Part shown: positions 7,979-14,799 of the stretch, one piece after another
How the letters are laid out: the number at the start of each line of letters is the position of its first letter
Numbering within the stretch: position 1 is the first letter of the stretch
Assembly (NCBI GenBank): GCA_035549875.1
Contig: DASZPV010000207.1
Span: 1 to 42,486 of the forward strand
Length of the DNA stretch: 42,486 bases
Source: JAKFWI01 sp035549875
Lineage (GTDB): Bacteria; Pseudomonadota; Alphaproteobacteria; Caulobacterales; Aquidulcibacteraceae
Direction: 5' to 3'
The notes under the pieces: model-generated
Told to the model about the DNA's origin: nothing
The model's database searches: none
Seen by the model: the letters and a program-made list of their open reading frames with translations, nothing else
Position numbers and translations under genes: made by a program

Positions 7979-9265
7979 TCACGGAAACGGATGCGGATCG
8001 GAATTCAGCGCGCGCGGAAACGGGAAACCCCAATCGCTGGCGACGCGCCGCAGGCGGCGATCCTCCAGCGGATAGTTACGTACGCCGCAGGCGAGCGGCT
8101 GCATCCCTGACACCATCGTGCGAAACACGACAAAGCCGAGATCGGCGACATCCGGGCTGGTGAGATCGACGCTGAATACGTCGTGGCCGGACGCGCTCAG
8201 CGCCCGCACCAAGTCTTCGATCGACGCCGGCCCGCTATCGGGAACATCCTGGAACAAGACGCCCTCGCCATCGCCGAGAAACGACAACGCCTTTTGGCTG
8301 GCCGGCTCGAAATAATGACGAACATGGTGTTCGAATTCGACGATATCTTCGAGGGCGACGGGCGCCTTGCGCTCAAGCGTAAGAGCCCACGCCCATGTAT
8401 GATAGGCTTCGATCGTGGCCTTGGTTATCGCGTCGCGCAAGCGCAGGCGCGCCGAAGCGCCAACGGCGGTGGCGGGCCGGTCGCGGCGGTGAATCGTACA
8501 GAGCACCGCCGGGGCCGTATTGTTCGTCGTGATCAGGAAAAGCTTGATCTGAAGGTCCGCGCGGCACAGGAGCGCCGCCACGCGCGGATCAAGCGCCTTC
8601 AGCAAATTCGGCTCAATATCGATGTGCGGCGGCGGGCGGCGCAATTGCCACGTCGCCATGAAGGCGTCACGTTCGATCACCTCCAAGAGGCCGCTGAGCA
8701 GCGCACTCTCCGCATGCGTGTGAGATGCAATCCCTGTCGATATGGACTGACAAAGCGGGGCCTCGCCTTCGCAGAGTTCAGCACCCAGCGCCGCCATTTG
8801 CATTGGCGCGAGGCGATACTCGCCAGTCAGCAGATTTTTCGTATCCGCCCACGTGTAGACCGCATCCGGATCGAAGCGGCGGTAGGGAAAGTCCGGTAAA
8901 TCGTATTGCCGATCGGCGTAAAACAGGAAATCGCGCGGATCGATCGCGCGCTTGCCAAGCTCGCTGTATGTTCCAATGTGCTTTTTTGCAGGGATTTGCG
9001 CGCTGTACCGCTCTATCCCTTCTCCCAGAGCGGACCAAAGCGCTTCGTCCCGCGTCAGCCCGGCGCCGGCGACTTGGCTGCTTGCGGTTTGACGGCGCTT
9101 GTCCAAACGAACGAAATATTTTGGGTCTACGATCTCCCCGCCCATGATGAAAATATCGCCGCCCTGGCGAGAGCGCGGGGTTTCACCCATACCGCGAAAC
9201 AAGCCATGGCGCGCATCGAGGACTCTGCGCGAAAGCTCCCGCAGCGAAAGCGCCGCCGTAGTCAC
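7979..9265 (-). CDS. YcaO-domain cyclodehydratase (TOMM D protein)
   Basis: 428 residues. The ATP/Mg-binding motifs of YcaO proteins are present: SALGEGIER (78-86, pattern SxxxExxER) and LLEVIERDAF further on, and the protein ends in DPHPFP, the proline-rich PxPxP-like C-terminus typical of azoline-forming YcaOs. The family uses ATP to phosphorylate a backbone amide and drive cyclisation of Cys, Ser or Thr side chains. The start is GTG at 9265: its GTGA overlaps the stop codon of the preceding E1-like gene by 4 bases, so the two partners are translationally coupled, as expected for subunits of one enzyme. A longer reading frame extends upstream but lies within the partner gene. Confidence 0.96.
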   Translation of the reverse strand: MTTAALSLRELSRRVLDARHGLFRGMGETPRSRQGGDIFIMGGEIVDPKYFVRLDKRRQTASSQVAGAGLTRDEALWSALGEGIERYSAQIPAKKHIGTYSELGKRAIDPRDFLFYADRQYDLPDFPYRRFDPDAVYTWADTKNLLTGEYRLAPMQMAALGAELCEGEAPLCQSISTGIASHTHAESALLSGLLEVIERDAFMATWQLRRPPPHIDIEPNLLKALDPRVAALLCRADLQIKLFLITTNNTAPAVLCTIHRRDRPATAVGASARLRLRDAITKATIEAYHTWAWALTLERKAPVALEDIVEFEHHVRHYFEPASQKALSFLGDGEGVLFQDVPDSGPASIEDLVRALSASGHDVFSVDLTSPDVADLGFVVFRTMVSGMQPLACGVRNYPLEDRRLRRVASDWGFPFPRALNSDPHPFP

Positions 9266-10212
9266 GAAGCGGCCTCGGCATAGATCGCCGGCTGCAAGAC
9301 CTCCGGACGGCCGGCGCCACAGACCGGGCAACGCGGCAGCTTCAGCAGCGGATGGCGTTCGTGGGTTATGTTGAGAAGGTCCAGTTCGATGACCTCATTG
9401 GATTTTCCAACCACGAGATTGTCGGCGGCAAACCCGCTGACGAGCATGGCGATGAGGGCGGCGCCGACCCGCGCCTCCAGCCATGGCGCCGCCCGTTCGC
9501 TTGTTCCAAGCCGCCGCCCCTCGGCGCGCCCATCAAACTCTTCAACGAACCGAACGTGCGAGCGCAGGCGGTGGTGATGGCACTCAAAGCACGCGGTTTC
9601 ACCAGGAATTACGACCGGCCCAATACGCAATAAATGCCGGTCTATGCAGCCATAGACAACCGCCGCATCCGCGTCGAAGGCACGGCGATTTATCTCGCGA
9701 AAAGCGGTGTGATTGAGCTGATCGCTTACCGCGACGATGATATCCTGTTTTCGCTCCGAGAAAGTTTCCGGATTAAGCACGACCTCATGACTCAAGCCTT
9801 CGAGGACCGAGAGACACTCCCGCGCGAACTCTCCATTCCCTGACAAAGCAATCCTGAGCGGCCGGTCGGCAAGCTCGGTTCTTTGCGCAAAGCCAACCTG
9901 CGCCAGCTCAAGGTGAGCAGCCATTACCTGGTTGAGAAGATTGCTCCGAGGCGGACGCCGCACCGGCGTGAGGCATCTCGCCTGAACCAGATATTGCACC
10001 AGGTCTGCGCCGCCTGGCCGGCGCCGCGCCATCAAGGCGCACAGTTCGGACTCGTCCCGCGTGCCATCGCACCAGCCGATCAGCCGCCGGACATCACCGT
10101 CCCGGTCCACGACCGTCAACGCACCCGTTTCCCGGTATAGCTGCAGACGGTCATCGCCCAGATCGATCAATTCGATTGCCGGGTCGAGAACCAAAAGGCG
10201 CTTGCCCTCCAT
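9262..10212 (-). CDS. E1-like/RRE partner of the cyclodehydratase (TOMM C protein)
   Basis: 316 residues. The first 85 or so have the character of a RiPP recognition element (small winged-helix, PqqD-like); the rest resembles ThiF/E1-type proteins found in TOMM clusters ('ocin-ThiF-like'). Four cysteines in two CxxC pairs, Cys208/Cys211 (CFEC) and Cys295/Cys298 (CPVC), should bind structural zinc as in this family. The protein's known role is to bind the leader peptide and present the core to the YcaO enzyme. The ATG at 10212 is preceded by a very strong Shine-Dalgarno run (GGGAGGGGG), supporting this start over upstream codons. It is the first enzyme gene after the precursor, 57 bases away. 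Confidence 0.9.
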   Translation of the reverse strand: MEGKRLLVLDPAIELIDLGDDRLQLYRETGALTVVDRDGDVRRLIGWCDGTRDESELCALMARRRPGGADLVQYLVQARCLTPVRRPPRSNLLNQVMAAHLELAQVGFAQRTELADRPLRIALSGNGEFARECLSVLEGLSHEVVLNPETFSERKQDIIVAVSDQLNHTAFREINRRAFDADAAVVYGCIDRHLLRIGPVVIPGETACFECHHHRLRSHVRFVEEFDGRAEGRRLGTSERAAPWLEARVGAALIAMLVSGFAADNLVVGKSNEVIELDLLNITHERHPLLKLPRCPVCGAGRPEVLQPAIYAEAAS

Positions 10213-10226
10213 ATCCCCCTCCCAAA

Positions 10227-10252
10227 GAGGCGCGCCCAGCGGGACGCGCCTC
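10227..10252 (-). terminator. Intra-operon hairpin between precursor and enzyme genes
   Basis: A perfect 8-bp inverted repeat, GAGGCGCG/CGCGCCTC, with a loop that can pair further (CCC/GGG). It lies in the 57-base gap after the precursor stop and is followed on the minus-strand transcript only by TTT, so it looks like a partial terminator or mRNA-stabilising 3' end. RiPP operons often use such a structure to make more precursor than enzyme mRNA; that use here is inferred. Confidence 0.55.
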
Positions 10253-10269
10253 AGCCGCAAACGCGGCGG

Positions 10270-10392
10270 TTAGCAGGTGCAGGTTGTGGAGCAGCAGGCG
10301 AACGTCGAGCATCCTGATCCGAGAACCATCGCGGCCCGGCCAGAGCCTTCGTCCGTCGCTGAAAATTCGATACCGGCAATAACACGCTGCAT
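10270..10392 (-). CDS. TOMM (azole peptide) precursor, 40 residues
   Basis: A short gene directly upstream of the modification enzymes on the same strand. It starts with ATG at 10392, with AAGGGG 7 bases before it, and stops with TAA at 10270. The leader begins MQRVIAGIEF and is moderately acidic; the border region reads VLGSG (23-27), ending in a Gly-Ser-Gly that could be the cleavage site. The core, CSTFACCSTTCTC (28-40), holds 5 Cys, 2 Ser and 4 Thr; only Phe31 and Ala32 cannot be heterocyclised. No clear FxxxB leader motif is seen, though Phe10 is a candidate contact. The composition, size, position and strand all fit the substrate of the adjacent YcaO system. No similarity to a named peptide is recognised. 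Confidence 0.93.
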   Translation of the reverse strand: MQRVIAGIEFSATDEGSGRAAMVLGSGCSTFACCSTTCTC

Positions 10393-10398
10393 GGCGAT

Positions 10399-10417
10399 GC
10401 CCCTTTGGTTAAGGGGC
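10399..10417 (-). promoter_or_regulatory. Hairpin covering the precursor's ribosome binding site
   Basis: GCCCCTT and AAGGGGC form a perfect 7-bp stem with a 5-base loop. On the minus-strand transcript the 3' arm AAGGGGC is itself the Shine-Dalgarno sequence, 6 bases before the ATG at 10392. The stem would block translation of the precursor until opened. The trigger (temperature, protein or ligand) cannot be told from sequence. Confidence 0.6.
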
Positions 10418-10571
10418 GCCGCCCATCGGAACGCCCCGGCGAGTCACCATAACCAAAAAGCTGCACTATGCAACCTGCATTAGTTCTTTTTCATATTACA
10501 ACCTGGGTTGACAGGCGGACCCGCCCGGGCGAGACCCTCTGGGACGCTCAGCCACCCGATGGAGCGCAGCC
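10418..10571. promoter_or_regulatory. Divergent promoter region of precursor operon and tailoring genes
   Basis: This 154-base spacer must drive the TOMM operon leftward and the oxygenase/sulfotransferase pair rightward. Its centre (about 10450-10500) is much more AT-rich than its surroundings. For the minus strand, TTGCAT with TATGGT 16 bases later is a weak candidate promoter. For the plus strand a perfect TTGACA lies at 10508-10513, but no good -10 follows at 17 bases. An imperfect palindrome, CTATGCAACCTGCATTAG (about 10466-10483), could be an operator. No regulator gene is present in the cluster. Confidence 0.4.
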
Positions 10572-11357
10572 ATGCTTACCGCCGCGCGCTCAGGCGCCGA
10601 CCTGACAGATGAAGAGCGAATAGGGCTGGCGCGCGATGGGTATCTGGTCCGCCCAGAGGCGATCTCACCCGGCGAGTGCGGCAAGCTCGCCGACGCTTGC
10701 GAGCTTGCCGTCAGCACGGTGCTCGGCGAGGCGCGCAGGCTAAAGGTGCAGAGCGGCGGCTATATACAAGAGTACCGGCCTCGCCTGCGCACGCTCGTAA
10801 AGTGGGAGCCGCACTTTCCGGCGCTCATTCAGGGCATAGAGCCCTGCTCTCATCTCAGCCGCGTCATCGCCGCCTTCGGCGCGGACGAGCGCCTCGTGGC
10901 GCCGTGCAGAGCCATCGCAAATCACGATGACCTTGCGCCGTTCACGGAGAAGCTCAATCTGAAACGCGCCGCCTGTGGCGGCTCATTCGCGCTGCATCAG
11001 GACTATCCCTATTGGGCGCCGGTCTCGAAGGCCGCTGACCGCATCGCAACGGCGATGGTCTGCATTGACGATTGCACACAGGAAAGCGGCTGCCTGGAAG
11101 TCGCGCCGGGTTCCCACCGAGAAGGTGTGCGAACGTGCAAGACCGGAACTGGCGGCGCCGATTTTGAAATGGATCCCCGCGCCTTCGACACATCGCGCAT
11201 GAAACCGCTGGAAGTCGCCGCCGGAAGCGTGATCTTTTTTGGCGCCTTCCTCGTGCATCGTTCGGCGCCGAACCGGTCAAGCCGAGATCGCCGGGCGTTG
11301 CTGTATTCCTATCAGCCCGCCGGCGCCAGGCACCTGCGCGATGTATTAAGGGGCTGA
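10572..11357 (+). CDS. PhyH-family Fe(II)/2-oxoglutarate oxygenase
   Basis: 261 residues of the phytanoyl-CoA dioxygenase family. The iron triad is visible as His142 and Asp144 in LHQDYPYW, and His229 in FLVHRSAPN; Arg240 or Arg241 downstream should bind 2-oxoglutarate. The family hydroxylates, halogenates or desaturates small molecules and carrier- or peptide-bound substrates. The ATG at 10572 follows GGAGCG at a suitable distance. It is divergent from the TOMM precursor and five bases upstream of the sulfotransferase gene, which suggests that the oxygenase creates a hydroxyl group that the next enzyme sulfates. The substrate is unknown; the link to the azole peptide is inferred from position. 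Confidence 0.85.
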   Translation: MLTAARSGADLTDEERIGLARDGYLVRPEAISPGECGKLADACELAVSTVLGEARRLKVQSGGYIQEYRPRLRTLVKWEPHFPALIQGIEPCSHLSRVIAAFGADERLVAPCRAIANHDDLAPFTEKLNLKRAACGGSFALHQDYPYWAPVSKAADRIATAMVCIDDCTQESGCLEVAPGSHREGVRTCKTGTGGADFEMDPRAFDTSRMKPLEVAAGSVIFFGAFLVHRSAPNRSSRDRRALLYSYQPAGARHLRDVLRG

Positions 11358-11361
11358 CTGC

Positions 11362-12474
11362 TTGCCGCCATCGCCCTCAGTTGATGCGATTATCGACGCC
11401 TCCGGCTCGAATCTCGATCCGGTTATTCTCCAGGGCCTCTTGCGGCTTTCCGAAAGCCTGAAATCTCAAAAATATGATGAGGGCGTGATCGGGCGCGAAG
11501 TATTGCGCGCACTGACGGTCGCTTGCCAGATCGCCGAAGAACGCGCGCGCGGCTCGATTGCGGCCGTGAACATCGAGGCGCCCGTGCTGATCACCGGGTT
11601 TGGCAGAACCGGCAGCACCTATCTGCACAATCTAATGTCATGCGACCGCGCGTTACGCGCGCCAAACCTCTGGGAGCTTTGGCGCCCCACGCCCGCGCCT
11701 ACCCCACAGCATCGCGACTTTCGCATCAGCCTGGCTCATGCCCAGCTTCGCCAGTGGAGCAAGGCGCAGCTTCAGCTCCACCCCATGCACCCTGAACGCC
11801 CGGACGAATGCTACTGGATCATTCCTCACCAGCACTGCCATGCCTTGGCCTACAACGCCGAAACCTATTGTCAGTGGATGGGCGCCTTATCCGACGACGA
11901 GATGCGCCGGATATACGAATGCTACCGAGACTATGCGCGCTTGCTGATGCGGAATTTCCCCGGACGCCGCTGGCTGGGGAAATGCCTCGCGCATATGCAC
12001 TACATCCCCGTGCTGCATCAGGTTTTCCCGGGCGCCAAACTCATTCGCCTGCATCGCGACCCTCGCGAAGCCGTCCTGTCGTACTGCGCCTTGCTCGGCG
12101 CATTCACGAAGGCGATGCTTCCCGATCGCGACCCGTTTCAAAGCCGCAACCTGGTCGTCGAAGCGTTCGCTGAAGGCGCCAGCCGCATGCTGCACTGCCA
12201 CGCATCGACCGATTGCGTGGACATTTTATATGATGATCTCGTTTCGAGCCCTATCGAAACGATTATGCACATCTACGAAAAACTGGGCCTGGCGTATTCG
12301 GATGAATTTCATCGCGCCCTCGCGCGGGCCGCAGCCTTACCCGCTTCGCCGCGGCGGGCGCCGCTTCAGCTTACGGACGTTGGACTAAGCGAGGGCAAGA
12401 TACGTTCGGCGATGCCGGGGTATTTTTCCTGGGCCGCAACGAAATGGGGCGCGCGCATATGGGGCGGCGGCTAA
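11362..12474 (+). CDS. PAPS-dependent sulfotransferase family protein
   Basis: 370 residues. The 5'-phosphosulfate loop reads ITGFGRTGSTYLHN (77-90, pattern GxxRTGST), and the 3'-phosphate-binding motif is RLHRDPREAVLSYC (229-242, with Arg232 and Ser240), as in the Sulfotransfer_3 family. These enzymes move sulfate from PAPS to a hydroxyl or amine. No ATG is available near the N-terminus; TTG at 11362, four bases after the oxygenase stop, is the only reasonable start and keeps the two genes as one operon. In a RiPP cluster, tyrosine-type sulfation is not possible on this core (no Tyr), so any sulfate would sit on a Ser/Thr, a hydroxylated residue or an added group. Confidence 0.87.
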   Translation: MPPSPSVDAIIDASGSNLDPVILQGLLRLSESLKSQKYDEGVIGREVLRALTVACQIAEERARGSIAAVNIEAPVLITGFGRTGSTYLHNLMSCDRALRAPNLWELWRPTPAPTPQHRDFRISLAHAQLRQWSKAQLQLHPMHPERPDECYWIIPHQHCHALAYNAETYCQWMGALSDDEMRRIYECYRDYARLLMRNFPGRRWLGKCLAHMHYIPVLHQVFPGAKLIRLHRDPREAVLSYCALLGAFTKAMLPDRDPFQSRNLVVEAFAEGASRMLHCHASTDCVDILYDDLVSSPIETIMHIYEKLGLAYSDEFHRALARAAALPASPRRAPLQLTDVGLSEGKIRSAMPGYFSWAATKWGARIWGGG

Positions 12475-12500
12475 CGGCAAAACGCCGTTTCCCGCTCAGA

Positions 12501-12716
12501 TCAATGTTGCCCAGAAAATGCCCTGTCGACTACAGCCAGCGCAGCATCCGGTCCGTCGCGATCGTGTATGTGCCGGATGGCCTCAAGGAATCGCCTCACG
12601 ATCAAACGGTCGCGCGGAGAATAGTCCTTGGTTGCCTCGAAAAACTCCCTGGCGCTCGAGTTTGCCGCCCTCGGCGCGAATTGAATCACGCTGCTTCTTC
12701 CATCATCCCGAGTCAT
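12501..12716 (-). CDS. Small hypothetical protein, 71 residues
   Basis: I do not recognise this protein. It has a polar N-terminus and a helix-rich, charged C-terminal half (DRLIVRRFLEAIRHIHDRDG, 36-55), with no membrane segment or signal peptide. AGGGG lies 6 bases before the ATG at 12716, which selects this start over an ATG two codons upstream and over a much longer upstream extension of low protein-like quality. It is convergent with the sulfotransferase gene (26 bases apart), so it probably does not belong to the TOMM cluster. The real-gene status rests on the Shine-Dalgarno sequence and sensible composition. Confidence 0.6.
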   Translation of the reverse strand: MTRDDGRSSVIQFAPRAANSSAREFFEATKDYSPRDRLIVRRFLEAIRHIHDRDGPDAALAVVDRAFSGQH

Positions 12717-13044
12717 AACCATCCCCTGTCGATCGCCATCGAAACCATTGTCTGGCCGCCACGCTCCTGAGACGTCCGGTAATCGCCCAGCTAGACGGGC
12801 CGCCGACCGCCAACCCCCATTGGGGCAATTAACTTGGTTTTGCAAACCGCTTTGTCTGTTAGCCCATCGAGACGGCGTGAGTCCAGAAAAACTCATCCCT
12901 CGCCGCCGAATTCCGGAATCGTGGATTTTTCGCGAGCAAAAACCACGCGCGTCGCCGGAAAGCACGCGACGCGAAAGCGCTTTCAAAGCGGCGCTGTACT
13001 GTGCCGCCGATCAATCAGGGCAAAACGCCGAGCCGGTTGTCTGG
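12717..13044. other. Intergenic stretch between biosynthetic and catabolic regions
   Basis: No gene is supported here. It separates the small hypothetical gene from the end of the CocE-family gene and contains a perfect LacI-type palindrome (12973-12984). No terminator with a U-run was found for the catabolic operon that ends at 13045. Confidence 0.5.
12973..12984. promoter_or_regulatory. Perfect LacI-type palindrome
   Basis: GAAAGCGCTTTC is fully palindromic with a central CG, matching the general operator form of LacI/GalR-family repressors. It lies downstream of the catabolic operon and about 260 bases upstream of the small hypothetical gene, so its target is unclear. A 12-bp palindrome can arise by chance in a genome, hence the modest score. 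Confidence 0.35.
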
Positions 13045-14799
13045 TTATGACGCACGCGCCGGCAGGCTGAGCGAAGAAGGCTTGTTTCCGCCGAAATAAA
13101 CGGTGAGCGCGGGCGGCTCGCCGTCTGGCCGAACGCGCTCGCGCGGATCGGCGCCGGCGACGGATAGCTGGATACGATGTCCCGCCGGCACGATGTATGA
13201 AAGCGGCAGCATGTCTATGACGACCTCCACCGCCTCGCCTGTTTTGAGCGGCTGTCCGTCTTCGGCGTAGCTGCGGCGCCACGGCAGATCGTAATACTTC
13301 CACGGCGGCGTTGCGAGTTTGCGCAACGCTACGCTCTGGCGCCCTTCTGTCAGCGCCTTCACGCTTCCGTCCGGCGCCACATCCTCGAGATAGGCAAACA
13401 CGCGCGCCTCCTTCGTGTTCGACGAAGAAACCCATACTTTTACGATGGGATGGCCGGTTAACTCCGTGGCCCGCTGCAATTTCGGCCCCTGAAAGCTGAC
13501 CGCGCCGGTTTGCGGATGGCATGGCTGAAGGTTGGTGACGAATGTGGTCTGCTTCACCGCGCATGCCGTATTGTAATTGGCCGTAAAGGCGGCTTGCCCG
13601 CCCCCACCGGGCTTGCGCGCGGCGAGCGCGCCCTTGGCGAGGTAAAGGCTGAGCGCGTTCTGCGTTACCGACGGCCACGTTTTGGCGGCGCGCCATTCCT
13701 GCCCCTTCGCGGCGCCGACGACAAAATAGTGTATCGGGTCGTCGCGCTCGATGCCGGTGTCTACGCCCTTGAGGTAATGATCGAAGAAGCGTTGCGCTTC
13801 GCCGATCAGATCGAAATCGGTATTGGCGCAATGCGTCCACGGGCCGATCACGATATGCGTGTTGGGCATGTTGGCCAGGGCGATCAGGCCCTCCTTGCGA
13901 AAATCGTCATACCAGCCGCCCTGGATGTAGAGCGGAATATTGGCGTTCGCGAGTTGGAGCGCATAAGCGCTGGTGCTGCCTTCGACCGCAAAGCGGCTGC
14001 GCGTCAAAGGCGACCATGAATCGCGATACGGAATGGACTTCAGCAGCGCGAACAGATCGACGCTCTGCAAGTGTTCCCGCGCGGCTTGCGCCAGCAGAGT
14101 CCTGGATTCATCGCCATCGACGGGACGTTCCTTCATGTCCTCCTCCACCGTCCGCGTGGGGCCCGAGCCCCAATTGGCGATGATGCCGCCGCCGCGCAGG
14201 AAGCCATCATACTTGCTCCAGGAAAAACACCCGGCCCACGCCGCCTTAAGGTGCGGCGGCGCCACGCTCAGCGCGTGCATCACCGCTTCGCCGGTGTTTG
14301 AACAGCCATGCATCCCGACCATGCCGTTCGACCACGGCTGTTTGGCCAGCCATTCGGTGATTTCGTAAGCGTCGTAGGCTTCTTCGCGATCGTGATAGCC
14401 GCGGCGTATGCCGAACGAGGGCCCCGCTGCGCGCCGCGCAACATCGACGACGACGTAACCCTGCTTCACCAGCCGCGACCAATCTCCCAGAGCGCGCTCG
14501 GGCGCCAGGTTCGGGTTTGGCGGTCCGGGCAAGCCGAGACCGGCCTGCCACACCACGGGAAACTTGCCCTCGACCGTTTTGCCATCCTTCGCCGGCCGCA
14601 CGACCTGCATCGCGACTTTCACGCCGTCGCGCATCGGCAAATAAAATGATGTCGTAGATGTCTCGCTGAAGGCCGGCGCCGGGCGATAGGCGTTGAACAC
14701 GGCGGCGGTGGGCGTTTGGGCCATCGCCTGCGGGGCCGAGGCAGCGCCGGCCATCGCCAGTAATGCGCCGTAAAGGAAGGAGCCGATTGTCCGCTTCAT
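13045..14799 (-). CDS. Secreted CocE/NonD-family hydrolase
   Basis: 584 residues with a signal peptide (about 1-28, ending AMA). The alpha/beta hydrolase nucleophile motif is GMHGCSNTGEA with Ser167, where the family usually has GxSYxG. The C-terminal third is the jelly-roll domain typical of X-Pro dipeptidyl-peptidase/CocE/alpha-amino-acid ester hydrolases (PF08530-like, ending in the LSLPARAS region). Such enzymes cleave esters or amides in the periplasm. The ATG at 14799 overlaps the stop of the tannase gene as ATGA, so it is co-translated with two tannase-family genes and probably takes part in breaking down the same ester substrate. The exact substrate cannot be told. Confidence 0.9.
   Translation of the reverse strand: MKRTIGSFLYGALLAMAGAASAPQAMAQTPTAAVFNAYRPAPAFSETSTTSFYLPMRDGVKVAMQVVRPAKDGKTVEGKFPVVWQAGLGLPGPPNPNLAPERALGDWSRLVKQGYVVVDVARRAAGPSFGIRRGYHDREEAYDAYEITEWLAKQPWSNGMVGMHGCSNTGEAVMHALSVAPPHLKAAWAGCFSWSKYDGFLRGGGIIANWGSGPTRTVEEDMKERPVDGDESRTLLAQAAREHLQSVDLFALLKSIPYRDSWSPLTRSRFAVEGSTSAYALQLANANIPLYIQGGWYDDFRKEGLIALANMPNTHIVIGPWTHCANTDFDLIGEAQRFFDHYLKGVDTGIERDDPIHYFVVGAAKGQEWRAAKTWPSVTQNALSLYLAKGALAARKPGGGGQAAFTANYNTACAVKQTTFVTNLQPCHPQTGAVSFQGPKLQRATELTGHPIVKVWVSSSNTKEARVFAYLEDVAPDGSVKALTEGRQSVALRKLATPPWKYYDLPWRRSYAEDGQPLKTGEAVEVVIDMLPLSYIVPAGHRIQLSVAGADPRERVRPDGEPPALTVYFGGNKPSSLSLPARAS

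Noticed and set aside
10251..10466. A 71-residue minus-strand frame covering the precursor in another frame
   Set aside because: It is Arg/Pro-rich without a ribosome binding site; the in-frame 40-residue gene with AAGGGG and a Cys-rich end explains the region better.
10468..10605. A 45-residue plus-strand frame overlapping the oxygenase start
   Set aside because: It lacks a ribosome binding site, runs into the oxygenase gene in another frame, and has no Cys/Ser/Thr-rich core, so it is not a second precursor.
1..12474. Recent horizontal transfer of the TOMM cluster by a mobile element
   Set aside because: The region looks somewhat less GC-rich by eye, but there is no integrase, transposase, flanking direct repeat or tRNA, so transfer cannot be supported from this window.
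12444..12770. Plus-strand frame of 108 residues after the sulfotransferase
   Set aside because: It overlaps the sulfotransferase end and the 71-residue minus-strand gene, and has neither a good ribosome binding site nor protein-like composition.
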